Origin: an uncultured Bacillota bacterium | GTDB lineage: Bacteria; Bacillota; Clostridia; Peptostreptococcales; Anaerovoracaceae | Direction of reading: 5' to 3' | DNA length: 17,017 nt | Assembly: GCA_946408315.1 (NCBI GenBank) | Contig: CAMJRV010000014.1 | Location: 1-17,017 of the forward strand | Shown: in pieces, positions 7,642 through 15,776 of the stretch | How the letters are laid out: each line of letters opens with the position of its first letter | Numbering within the stretch: position 1 is the first letter of the stretch | Translations under genes and position numbers: made by a program | The notes under the pieces: model-generated | What the model was told of the DNA's origin: nothing | The model's input: the letters and a program-made list of their open reading frames with translations, nothing else | Databases searched by the model: none

Positions 7642-10600
7642 TCACTTCTCCAGCAGCTGATACAGCACCTGCGCCATCTGAGCGCGGGTTGAGCTGCCTG
7701 TCGGATCAAGCTTGTCGTCTGCACCTGTGATTGTGCCGGATTTGATCAGCGAGTCCATGGCTTCCGTCGCCCAGCTCGCTGCGTTTCCACTGTCCGTGAA
7801 GTCCGCAAGAACCCTGCCCGTGTCGGTTGAAGGCAGCTTGTTCAGCAGCTTGAGCGCATTGTACAAAAGCGTAAACAACTCCTGCCGGGTGACAGCCTTT
7901 TCCGGCGCGAAATTGTTAGCTCCCACGCCGGTCGAGATACCCAACTGCTTCGCCGCTGCGAGATAACCGGTATAGTAGGTGTCGCCCGCATCGGAGAAGT
8001 TATCCGTGGGATTTGCGTCCGGTTCGATGCCGTAGGCTCGCATGAGCATCACGATGAACTGCCCGCGCGTCAGGCTGGCATTGGGGCCGAATTTACCGTT
8101 GCCTATGCCGGTGGTGACGCCCTTTTCCGTGATGAAGCTCACCGCGTCATAGTACCACGCGCCTGGGAGGACATCGCCAAACTTCACAGGTGAAACGGAA
8201 GCCTTATACCCCACGGCATAATAGCTGAAGTGCGTGGTGGTAAACACAACACTCCCGGTCGCCGGATCATATTTCGCGTCCTTCATCTCGGTCATATTGC
8301 CGCTGCCGTCAATGTACCAAACCGTGATGCCGCCGGAATTTTTCAGCTCCTCAGCGGTGGGCGTGTACGGAATAGAGACCGTCACCGGCGCGGCGGGATT
8401 ATTCCATGCCGTGGTCTTGCCATCGACAGAAAGGCTCAGAGACACGATGGGGCGATTTCCCACCTTATCCTGCGCATCCTTCGACAGATCGCTGAGCCGG
8501 ACTGTTCCAATGCTCACCTGCACCTTACTGCCCGAGGCAGCATCCGTTCCGGCAAGCATGTCGGAGGGCAGCGTGGCATTGCCTGCGCCCGTGTTCAAGG
8601 TAACAGTGCCGTTCCCGATTGTGTCGGACAGACTCGAAACCGGGATACTGAGCGTATAGTTCGTCACGCCTGAAACTTTCGGCATGGTGACATCAATATC
8701 CTCGCCCTTTGCCGCCTGCACAGAGGTCAGATCTGCCGATGCGCTGCCGGCGTTCACTTTGACCTCGACCTTGACAGAGCCGCCGCTGCCGCTTACACTG
8801 GCCTCATACTTGGGTGCAGTACGGCTGCTTGTCGAACCGCCGCCTGTCGAAGACGCCTGTGGTGTTACGCTGTTGGACGCTGCGGAGGATAAGCCCATGC
8901 CTGCGCTGTTGGTCGCCGCTGCGGTAAAAGTATAAGCGATCCCATTCGTCAGACCTGTCACCGTGATAGGGCTTGCACTCCCTGTAGCGGTAATCCCTCC
9001 GGGGCTCGCCGTGACCGTGTAGTATATGATCTCCGCGCCGCCGTCCGAGGTTGGCGGGATAAAGCTGACAGTCGCCTGTCTGCTTCCTGCCGTTGCTGTA
9101 ACGCCTGTCGGTGCGGAGGGCACTACGATCCAAGCAGCTACAGTTACTCCGATGCTGTCGGTTTCAAGTCCGTTTCCCGCCGCGTCGGCAATCGTCCCAT
9201 TCCCGCCCTTTGTGTAGGTCACGGTCACGCCGGTGGCATCCGCCGCGCTCATATTGGCTACTTGAAGCACCACCGTATTGCCCGCGCCTGCGCTCGTGGC
9301 CGATACGGCAAAGGACGTGGAGGTACCTGTCTGTGTAACGGTAAAGCCGCCGTTATTCGGTTTTGTCAAATCCCCGCATGGCTTGCTCAGTGACACGGTA
9401 ATGTGCGTATCGTCTGTGCGCGCCGCGCTCACCAGCGTGGGTACCACGCCATCCGCCAGAACCCCCGAGGTACTGCCCACGGCATTTAGCGTCAGCACGA
9501 CGGGGTTGCCCGTCGCATCGCTGATGGCGCCGCCATTTAGAGATAAGGTGGCTCCCGGCGCGATGCCGTCCATATCGAGGTCTCCGGGCTGAACGATATA
9601 TCGGAAGCGCAGCCCTGAGGGATCAGTTTTATCTAAATAAGCGGCCTGATGGACGGTTGACCCGATGGTGATCGCAAGAGACGGCGTGCCGCCCCCTGTC
9701 GCTACGGTCACGGTATCGTTAAAAATCACGATGAAATCCAAGGCCGAACCCACCGAGTATGTACCGGTCATCGGCACTGTGACCGAGGACACGACCGGCG
9801 CGATTCCATCAATTGCGATGTCTTTTTGATATCCCAGCGAACCGGGAGCTGACGGAACGGGAAGAGTCAAAACGGCGTCTGTTCCCGACGCGGTTTTTAT
9901 CGTTCCCTCGCTCAATGTCAGCGCTGTGTCGGAGAAGTAATCCAGATCGGTGCAGAAGTCGCCCGCCTTGACCGTATAGGTGAAGGTCAGCGTATTTGTC
10001 CCGGAGCCGGACGCATACGCCGCCATGCCGCTGCCGAAGTTCAGTCTGAGCTGCGGCATGCCGGTCACGACGACGGGCTTTGTGAAGGCCGCAGAGATGT
10101 CAATGACCGTGCCGATTCCATAGACGCCGTTTGCCTGGGCCGAGGTGACAACCGTCACTGTGGGCGCGGTCTCGGTGATGTGGAGGCTGACCGTGCCGAG
10201 CGTGACATTCCCTCCGCCACCCGCACCGGTATGCCCTCCATCGTTTGCGGTGAGGGTCAGTATGGCCGCGCCGTTGCCGCTGAGCCCCACCGGTCCGGTA
10301 TATTTGATGTTGGAAGCCGTGTTCAGGTATGCGTCAATGCTGGCGGCAGCTCCATTCAAAGTCAAAATCCCACCTGCCTCGTATATTGAGATACCGCCGA
10401 CGGGCTCACCCATGAGGGTGCCCTGATCCACACTCAAGATCAGCGTAACGTAATCCCCACCCGCATCCACATCGGCAAAGCTGGCTGCCGAGAGATCGAT
10501 GTCACTCGCCGTATGCTCCGCCACCGTAATGGCGGCAGGTAAGCCCGTAATCGTAGGGGCGTCGTTGACGGCGGTGATGTTGACGGAAATGGTTCCAAGG

Positions 10601-13600
10601 AGCGGATTGACCGTCCCGTCGTTCGCATTGACGGTGATTGTGGCCGCACCAGTGCCGTTTGCATTCAGGGCGCCCGTGTACCGGATATTCGCAGCGGTGT
10701 TCAGATAGGTATTGATGGCTGTGGCTGTTCCCGCAAGGGTCAGCGTTCCGGTGCCGCTGCCGCCCACTGTAACGCCGCCGTCCGATACGCCGGTAAAGAT
10801 ACCTGCGGTCGCCGTCAGGGTAACAGTGAGTGGGTCGTCGTCACTGTCGCTGAAGGCGGCAGCCGAGAGGTCGACATTGAAAAAAGTGTCCTCCATAACG
10901 GTAATGCCGGTAGGTAAGCCCGAGACGGACGGCGGCGCATTTGCCGTCCCGAGATCGGAGATTGTGAAGGAATCCAAGCCTACACACTCCACGTCCACAG
11001 CGGTTGGGGCCGTAACCTGAAAATCAAAGGAGACGAGCCCCGCCATACTGCTCAAATCAATTGCCGCAAGTGCCGCTTTGTTGTCGCCTGTTATCACGGC
11101 GGTAACGTTACTCCCACCCGGCCTATGCCCGACGATAGTAACGGTGTAGATCTTTCCCGTGCCAAAGGTCAACCCGGAGAGGTTGAACATGCCGCCCGCG
11201 AACTGCTCGTCGGCGGCGATGCGCAAGGAGGCGGTAGCGGCTGTCCTACCCCCGACCCATATGCTTGTGGAATCACTGCCCACTGTGGCAAGGCCGTTGC
11301 CCCGCACCGAAAATCCGTTGTTGAGATTGTTGACCCAATCCGTGCCGATATTTTGGAGAAGTGAGGGGTACTCCACACCCGACTCCGCCTGACCCGAAAC
11401 CGATATCTTTGCCGTGGCCGGAGCGCTTATACCCCCGTCGCCGTCGCTGACGGTGACGGAAACAGTACGGTGGCTTGCAGGATCGTCGGAGATATTCTTA
11501 TATGTAATTGCACGCAGCAATTCGCTCGTCCTCCCAGGCGTGGCGTCAGAGTTCAGCGCGACAACCAGACTGGCCCCGTTTACGCCGCCGCTCATAATAC
11601 CGATCGCCGTGCCGCTATATTGCACGGTATTGCCGGACAATGAGATGCTGCCAATATTGCCGATGGACAACTGATCCTCCGCAAGGGGAACTCCGGTATA
11701 GGCGACCGTGACCTGGCCTCCGTCAAAGTCGGTGGAGTCGGCGTCTGTCACCGTGACATCTGCATCAATCTGCTGGAAACCCGCGTTAACTTCGTTCTCC
11801 AAGAAGGTGATGGCGTTGAATCCCGCTATGACGGGGGCTGTGTTGATGTCGCCCGCCTCGGCGGGATTTGCAATCGTAAAGGTATCGATACCTACACACG
11901 TCACGTTTGCAGCAGTTGAGGCCGTGATCCGAAAGTCAAAGGCAACGATCCCCGTCATACTGCTCAAATCAATTGCCGCAAGCACCGCTTTGCTGTCGCC
12001 TGTTATCGCCGCGGTAACCGTGCTCGCATTCGGCTTATACCCGATGATTTCGACTTTATAGGTGTTCCCGGAGCCAATGATATCGAAGGTCAATCCGGAG
12101 AGATCGAACATACCGCCTGCGAACTGTTCGGCTGCGGCGATGTGAATGGAGGCGGTAACAGATTCTGTGTTATTCTGCACCCATATGCTTGTGGAATCAC
12201 TGCCCACCAGGACGCCCCCATTGCCCTGCACCGAAAATCCGTTGTTGAGATTGTTGACCCAATCCGTTCCGGTATCCTGGAGAAGTGAGGGATACTCCAC
12301 ACCCGACTCCGCCTGCCCCGAAACCGATATCTTTGCTGTGGCCGGAGCGCTTATACCCCCGTCGCCGTCGCTGACGGTGACGGAAATAATGCGGTGGCTT
12401 GTAGGATCGTTAGAGATATTCTTATATGTAATTGCACGCAGCAATTCACTCACCCTTGCGGGCGTTGCGTTGGCGGTCAGGGCAATCGTCAAAGGAGAGC
12501 CGTTCACGCCGCCGCTCACAGCGCCGATTTGGCCTATCCCGGTATAGTTGACTGCGTTGCCGGATAAGGAGATATTCCCGATATTACCGATGGAGAGCTG
12601 ATCCTCCGCAAGGGGCGCTCCGGTATAGGATATCGCGACCTGGCCCCCGTCAAAATCTGCGGAGTCGGCGTCAGTTACCGCAATATCCGAATCAATCTGC
12701 CGGAAAGCGGCGTTGACTTCGTTTTCCGGAAAGGTAATGTCGGTGAGGCCTGAAATAACGGGCGGCGTGTTGCCGCTGCCCACCGGATTTGTGATGGTGA
12801 ATTCTCTGAACTCGATATCATATGTTTTCGTGCTGACATTCTGTAGGATTATGCTGAATTTTGTAAGCTGTGTAAAGTTAGCAAATTGTGAACCAGAAAA
12901 CGTTTTTGTAGTGTCAGAGCCGGAGGGCCATGTAAAGTGCTCGGACACTGTAGCGCCGCCGATCTTCGTACCCGTTATAGTAAAGTCGAAAGAAATCGAT
13001 GGAACGAGATATTTCCCCAATGTAACGGAGGTTAGATCGAAAGAGTCCAGCCCTTCGCCAGAGCTGGCGGCAAACTCAATCCATTCGCCGGTTGGTGCGG
13101 TAGAATTAAGGTAAATGCAATCCGGCTCATAGTAAATCTCGGACGCGCCTACCGACGCCGTCGGTTCGGAAAAACCGTTGGCCGAGTCTGTTTTCCATGC
13201 TGCGTTCAGCATGTGCGTACCCGGAGCTACCGAACCCATCAGCAAGGCGCCGACTTTCAGCGTGTCACGCTTACCCGCCGCAGGAGCGGCAAGGGTAAAC
13301 TGACTTGACACAATGGAGGATACCAATTCAATCCGGATATCCGAGCCAGTGGCGGGATCGCCGCCCGGCAGCTTTCTTTCTGTTGCCGCTACGCCGTAAA
13401 CCGTGTAGTCCGTACCGGCCAAAAGATCTTCAACCTCAATTGCGACGGAAGTGCCTGCGGTTACTTCTACAGAGGAGGAGCTCTTCAGGGTATCCATATC
13501 CGGTGCGTCCTCCGGCGCCTCCTGTACCAGATAATATACCGTGCCATCCTGATCTGCGGTAAATTGCAGCGTTGCGCCGGTGTCCATTGTGCCGCTTACA

Positions 13601-13755
13601 TCGATGACAAGAGAGGGCGGAGTGCCGCTGTCCTCGAGCGAAGTGCCAGAATCCACTGCGCCAGCCTCGGCAAACGCCGTAGATGGCACCATAACCAACA
13701 CCATGCATAAAGCCAGAAGCAACGGCAGGAATTTTTTACTTACTCTTGCTTTCAT
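7642..13755 (-). CDS. Giant SLH-anchored modular surface protein (cadherin-like, Ig-like and FN3-like domains)
   Basis: This 2037-residue protein starts at an ATG preceded by AGGAGGG with 7-nt spacing. It has a clear signal peptide (MKARVSKKF, Leu/Val-rich core, cleavage near AFA-EAG at residue 29). Order of parts: FN3-like 48-155; a beta-rich module B1 about 160-325; cadherin-like A1 329-482; B2 485-630; A2 638-790; B3 793-934; two further cadherin-like domains about 940-1063 and 1064-1195 (with the AVNDAPTITG motif); bacterial Ig-like domains about 1196-1316 and 1317-1437; an SwmB/SbsA-Ig-like domain about 1438-1542; FN3 about 1545-1632; a Gly/Ser/Thr linker; a ZU5-like module 1648-1850 ending in THFSYYAVGY; and SLH repeats 1857-1908, 1919-1970 and 1984-2037 with LTRGQ, VTRQE and STRAQ. 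It should be exported by Sec and held to the cell-wall polymer by the SLH triplet, projecting a long rod. Adhesion or cell-cell contact is likely but inferred. The A and B modules resemble those of large bacterial adhesins. It is probably transcribed from the promoter near 13904-13932 together with the LuxR gene. Confidence 0.95.
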   Translation of the reverse strand: MKARVSKKFLPLLLALCMVLVMVPSTAFAEAGAVDSGTSLEDSGTPPSLVIDVSGTMDTGATLQFTADQDGTVYYLVQEAPEDAPDMDTLKSSSSVEVTAGTSVAIEVEDLLAGTDYTVYGVAATERKLPGGDPATGSDIRIELVSSIVSSQFTLAAPAAGKRDTLKVGALLMGSVAPGTHMLNAAWKTDSANGFSEPTASVGASEIYYEPDCIYLNSTAPTGEWIEFAASSGEGLDSFDLTSVTLGKYLVPSISFDFTITGTKIGGATVSEHFTWPSGSDTTKTFSGSQFANFTQLTKFSIILQNVSTKTYDIEFREFTITNPVGSGNTPPVISGLTDITFPENEVNAAFRQIDSDIAVTDADSADFDGGQVAISYTGAPLAEDQLSIGNIGNISLSGNAVNYTGIGQIGAVSGGVNGSPLTIALTANATPARVSELLRAITYKNISNDPTSHRIISVTVSDGDGGISAPATAKISVSGQAESGVEYPSLLQDTGTDWVNNLNNGFSVQGNGGVLVGSDSTSIWVQNNTESVTASIHIAAAEQFAGGMFDLSGLTFDIIGSGNTYKVEIIGYKPNASTVTAAITGDSKAVLAAIDLSSMTGIVAFDFRITASTAANVTCVGIDTFTIANPAEAGDINTAPVIAGFNAITFLENEVNAGFQQIDADVTVTDADSTDFDGGQVTVAYTGVPLAEDQLSIGNIGSISLSGNTVQYSGTAIGIMSGGVNGASLVVALNSDATPGRTSELLRAITYKNISDDPASHRTVSVTVSDGDGGISAPATAKISVSGQAESGVEYPSLLQNIGTDWVNNLNNGFSVRGNGLATVGSDSTSIWVGGRTAATASLRIAADEQFAGGMFNLSGLTFGTGKIYTVTIVGHRPGGSNVTAVITGDNKAALAAIDLSSMAGLVSFDFQVTAPTAVDVECVGLDSFTISDLGTANAPPSVSGLPTGITVMEDTFFNVDLSAAAFSDSDDDPLTVTLTATAGIFTGVSDGGVTVGGSGTGTLTLAGTATAINTYLNTAANIRYTGALNANGTGAATITVNANDGTVNPLLGTISVNITAVNDAPTITGLPAAITVAEHTASDIDLSAASFADVDAGGDYVTLILSVDQGTLMGEPVGGISIYEAGGILTLNGAAASIDAYLNTASNIKYTGPVGLSGNGAAILTLTANDGGHTGAGGGGNVTLGTVSLHITETAPTVTVVTSAQANGVYGIGTVIDISAAFTKPVVVTGMPQLRLNFGSGMAAYASGSGTNTLTFTYTVKAGDFCTDLDYFSDTALTLSEGTIKTASGTDAVLTLPVPSAPGSLGYQKDIAIDGIAPVVSSVTVPMTGTYSVGSALDFIVIFNDTVTVATGGGTPSLAITIGSTVHQAAYLDKTDPSGLRFRYIVQPGDLDMDGIAPGATLSLNGGAISDATGNPVVLTLNAVGSTSGVLADGVVPTLVSAARTDDTHITVSLSKPCGDLTKPNNGGFTVTQTGTSTSFAVSATSAGAGNTVVLQVANMSAADATGVTVTYTKGGNGTIADAAGNGLETDSIGVTVAAWIVVPSAPTGVTATAGSRQATVSFIPPTSDGGAEIIYYTVTASPGGITATGSASPITVTGLTNGIAYTFTAAATNSAGMGLSSAASNSVTPQASSTGGGSTSSRTAPKYEASVSGSGGSVKVEVKVNAGSASADLTSVQAAKGEDIDVTMPKVSGVTNYTLSIPVSSLSDTIGNGTVTLNTGAGNATLPSDMLAGTDAASGSKVQVSIGTVRLSDLSKDAQDKVGNRPIVSLSLSVDGKTTAWNNPAAPVTVSIPYTPTAEELKNSGGITVWYIDGSGNMTEMKDAKYDPATGSVVFTTTHFSYYAVGYKASVSPVKFGDVLPGAWYYDAVSFITEKGVTTGIGNGKFGPNASLTRGQFIVMLMRAYGIEPDANPTDNFSDAGDTYYTGYLAAAKQLGISTGVGANNFAPEKAVTRQELFTLLYNALKLLNKLPSTDTGRVLADFTDSGNAASWATEAMDSLIKSGTITGADDKLDPTGSSTRAQMAQVLYQLLEK
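10954..11844 (-). repeat. Large internal repeat, unit 2 (modules A2 and B3 of the giant SLH protein)
   Basis: This is the second copy of the A-B module pair, residues 638-934. It differs from unit 1 by small in-frame indels (one codon near YTGIGQIG against YSGTAIG, three codons near FDIIGSGN against FGTGK) and scattered substitutions. Both copies keep DWVNNLNNGFSV, VGSDSTSIWV and EQFAGGMF. Confidence 0.88.
11845..12771 (-). repeat. Large internal repeat, unit 1 (modules A1 and B2 of the giant SLH protein)
   Basis: This unit codes for residues 329-637: a cadherin-like domain with FxENEVNA, DADS.DFDGGQV and AEDQLSIGNIG, then a module starting EYPSLLQ and ending in FTI. It recurs in the next unit at an offset of 924-927 bp. 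Long stretches are nearly identical at DNA level, for instance around 12301-12450 against 11377-11526, which points to a fairly recent in-frame duplication or ongoing homogenisation. Confidence 0.9.
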
Positions 13756-13802
13756 TTATTTTCCCTCCTCAAGCGATTCAATTCATAAAATAAGGCAGAA
13801 GA

Positions 13803-13831
13803 ATTCTGTCTGTTTGTTTTCCAGATGCCAA
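13803..13831 (-). promoter_or_regulatory. Possible second promoter for the giant SLH gene
   Basis: On the minus strand TTGGCA (13831-13826), a 17-nt spacer and CAGAAT (13808-13803) give a 5/6 and 4/6 match to the vegetative consensus. It is weaker than the promoter further upstream, and the -10 overlaps a small CAGAA-GAA-TTCTG dyad at 13796-13808. Confidence 0.3.
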
Positions 13832-13841
13832 CCACTACGAT

Positions 13842-13870
13842 TTGCATTTGAGAGCGGTGCATGTTACAAT
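13842..13870 (+). promoter_or_regulatory. Vegetative (sigma-A type) promoter of the TetR-family gene
   Basis: TTGCAT (13842-13847), a 17-nt spacer and TACAAT (13865-13870) form a good -35/-10 pair. Transcription should start near 13877, leaving a leader of about 70 nt before the ATG at 13946. Confidence 0.65.
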
Positions 13871-13891
13871 AAAAACATTATGACCGCGGTT

Positions 13892-13911
13892 AGTATTTAT
13901 GATATTATACT
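13892..13911. promoter_or_regulatory. Candidate operator (AGTAT-N10-ATACT dyad)
   Basis: A 5-bp inverted repeat with a 10-bp AT-rich spacer covers the -10 hexamer of the leftward promoter and lies just downstream of the rightward start point. A TetR dimer bound here could block both genes. The arms are short and could be chance; an 8-bp palindrome ACCGCGGT at 13883-13890 is an alternative site. Confidence 0.3.
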
Positions 13912-13932
13912 GCTTACTATCGGGAAATACAA
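13904..13932 (-). promoter_or_regulatory. Vegetative (sigma-A type) promoter of the giant SLH-LuxR operon
   Basis: On the minus strand TTGTAT (13932-13927), a 17-nt spacer and a perfect TATAAT (13909-13904) are seen. Transcription should begin near 13897 and run leftward with a leader of about 140 nt before the ATG at 13755. The -35 element nearly touches the ribosome binding site of the divergent TetR gene. Confidence 0.7.
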
Positions 13933-13945
13933 TAAGGAGAAGCTC

Positions 13946-14584
13946 ATGACAGAAAAAAATTCCAGGCCCAACCTCAAAAAGCTTCAGGGGGCAAAGACCA
14001 GGAAAAAACTATATGAAAGTGCACAGAAGCTGTTCACAAAAAAAGACTTTGCCGCTGTCAGTGTGGAGGATATTACCCGCACTGCCGGCGTAACCAAGGG
14101 CACTTTTTACGTGCATTTTGAGTCCAAGGACGCGCTGATCGCTTCGTTTATTTCTGATTATACAGCAGGTCTCGATTTGGATTACAAAGCATTTCTAGAT
14201 TCCTTACCTGCCGGGCTGTCGGCTTCCGGCAGGATAATCGCCCTGACTGGAAAAATTGCAGATATGCTGACCGACACCGTCGGCTATGAGATGATGCGGA
14301 CGGTTTATCAGATACAGCTCACAAGGGCTGTGGATATGGAAAAGGTCATGGGATATGGCCGCAAGCTGTACACCATGTTCAGCGAGCTATTGGAACAGGG
14401 CATTCGGCAGGGGGAATTCAAAACCGATATGCCCATTGATATGCTCTCCCGGCATTTTGTGATGGCGATCCGGGGTATTTGCTATGAGTGGTGCATTCGT
14501 TACCCGGACTTTGACTTGAAGGAGCAGGCTCTGAGTCATCTCGACTTACTGCTGCAAGGAATACTTGCGGTCAGGCCGTCATAA
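13946..14584 (+). CDS. TetR/AcrR-family transcriptional regulator
   Basis: The product is 212 residues, normal for the family. The start is the ATG at 13946, with AAGGAG six bases before it (13934-13939); the open frame further upstream, to 13580, only shadows the SLH gene on the other strand. Residues about 16-70 form the TetR DNA-binding domain: TRKKLYESAQKLF, then VSVEDITRTAGVTKGTFYVHF as the helix-turn-helix, then SKDALIASF. The C-terminal part (about 75-212) is helical and should carry dimerisation and ligand-binding surfaces; its ligand is unknown. Most family members repress themselves and a neighbouring divergent gene. The divergent partner here is the giant SLH operon, so it is the first candidate target, but this is inferred from layout only. 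It converges with the DUF362 gene; no convincing terminator was seen in the 53-bp gap. Confidence 0.93.
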   Translation: MTEKNSRPNLKKLQGAKTRKKLYESAQKLFTKKDFAAVSVEDITRTAGVTKGTFYVHFESKDALIASFISDYTAGLDLDYKAFLDSLPAGLSASGRIIALTGKIADMLTDTVGYEMMRTVYQIQLTRAVDMEKVMGYGRKLYTMFSELLEQGIRQGEFKTDMPIDMLSRHFVMAIRGICYEWCIRYPDFDLKEQALSHLDLLLQGILAVRPS

Positions 14585-14637
14585 ACGGCAGATTGCAATG
14601 ATCAGCAGCGTCACAGAATGGATAATCGCAGTAATCT

Positions 14638-15717
14638 TTATTTTCCCCAGCGCAGCTGTTCGATCCGGGCGGCAATTTCACTGGCCTTCGGAGGACAGCC
14701 TTTTACGTACCGGTCGCATCCGGCCGTGCAGTCGCCCACGCCAAAGCCTTTCACCGCTTTGCCTTTGAAGCCCTGCCCGATTTTGATCGGCTCTCCCCGA
14801 AACCCGCCTGTCTTTTTCAGCGCGAATACGAGAGCCGCGTAGCAGGCGGAACAGGCTCCGTCCTCGTCAATATAGCGGCGGTATTTTCCGGCGGCGGCAC
14901 CGCGCACAGCCGCCGCTGCCGGCTTGTTGTCGGAATGGAGGGTCACGATCTCGGTTTCCTCGTCTGCATAGCTGCCGACGCCGTAGTCCCGCGCAATCCG
15001 CAGGTGCTCGATGTCATCCGGCTCGTAGCCGATGAGCTGAGCGCCGTAGGAATCCAGCAGCACCGGATCAAACCCCAGAAGGAGCCGGTTGGCCTCCACC
15101 GGATTCCCTCCTTCTTCAAAGGACAGGTCCCCGCACACCGAATCGATGATATGCAGATCCGGCCGCAGCACCGTATTGAGTGCGGCGATGGGCTTGTGCA
15201 GCCCCATCGTATGAAACCGCCGCTTTTCGCTGTCCGGAATGCAGCCCTTAAGATTTTTAAGGCAGCAGGTCAGATCGGTCTGACAATGCCCCTTGAGCAC
15301 CGGAACGTTAATGAGGTAATCCACGGACAAAGCGCTTTCACACAAGCTCAGGGAAAGGCCATGAGCGTCCCGCTTCACAGGCTTATCCTCCTTTGTATCG
15401 ACCAGAGCAGCGCCGTACTGCTCCGCCAGCGCCGCATAACCGCAGATGCGGAAAGCGCGCCGGGTGCTGTCTCCCACCCAGGAACCTTCCAGAATGACGA
15501 TGTTTCGTATCCCCGCGTCTCTGAGATAGCGAAGGATGCCTTCCACGATTTCCGGATGGGTGGTTGCCCCTCCGTCCGCCGGACGCGCCACGGCAAGGTT
15601 CGGCTTGATTCCCACCGACATTCCCGGATGGAGTCTGTCCTTGATCCTCGCCTCCTGCATGAGCTCGTACGCCATATCGGACAGCCTTGTCCCGTAATTG
15701 ATATAGATATCCGCCAT
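14638..15717 (-). CDS. DUF362 domain-containing protein with cysteine-rich C-terminus
   Basis: A 359-residue protein of the DUF362 family, whose biochemical role is not established. The ATG at 15717 has GGGAGGG just before it with 4-nt spacing. Family landmarks are GIKPNLAV (about 36-43), VILEGSWVGDST (about 74-85), a VPVLKGH segment (138-144) and CCLKNLKGCIP (151-161). The tail has cysteines at 289, 292, 330, 334 and 341 in the form CSAC, then CTAGC and a final CPP. This does not match the classic CxxCxxCxxxCP ferredoxin spacing, but could still hold an iron-sulphur cluster or another metal; that is inference. No signal peptide or membrane segment is seen, so it is likely cytoplasmic. It lies 119 bp downstream of pyruvate kinase in the same direction and may be partly co-transcribed, as no strong terminator is visible between them. 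Confidence 0.88.
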   Translation of the reverse strand: MADIYINYGTRLSDMAYELMQEARIKDRLHPGMSVGIKPNLAVARPADGGATTHPEIVEGILRYLRDAGIRNIVILEGSWVGDSTRRAFRICGYAALAEQYGAALVDTKEDKPVKRDAHGLSLSLCESALSVDYLINVPVLKGHCQTDLTCCLKNLKGCIPDSEKRRFHTMGLHKPIAALNTVLRPDLHIIDSVCGDLSFEEGGNPVEANRLLLGFDPVLLDSYGAQLIGYEPDDIEHLRIARDYGVGSYADEETEIVTLHSDNKPAAAAVRGAAAGKYRRYIDEDGACSACYAALVFALKKTGGFRGEPIKIGQGFKGKAVKGFGVGDCTAGCDRYVKGCPPKASEIAARIEQLRWGK

Positions 15718-15747
15718 ATGCCCTCCCGACTTTCTCCGTTTCTTTCT

Positions 15748-15776
15748 ACTCTATCAGCTCTTTTCGCCGACTTCAA
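15748..15776 (-). promoter_or_regulatory. Possible promoter of the DUF362 gene
   Basis: On the minus strand TTGAAG (15776-15771), 17 nt and TAGAGT (15753-15748) match the consensus at 4/6 each, upstream of the ATG at 15717. The match is modest. The rest of the 15718-15836 gap shows no gene and no strong terminator. Confidence 0.3.

Noticed and set aside
7610..7645. GTG start at 7645 for the LuxR-family gene, giving a 4-bp GTGA overlap with the SLH stop codon
   Set aside because: The GGAG before it is only two bases from the GTG, whereas AGGAGGG sits at ideal distance from the TTG at 7609 and the protein then starts as its family usually does. Overlap-type coupling remains a minor alternative.
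13580..13945. N-terminal extension of the TetR protein
   Set aside because: It overlaps the signal-peptide end of the giant SLH gene on the other strand and both divergent promoters; the ATG at 13946 has a good ribosome site and gives a normal family length.
14585..14637. Terminator between the convergent TetR and DUF362 genes
   Set aside because: Only weak, interrupted pairings (such as GATTGC with GCAGTAATC) and no T-tract were found.
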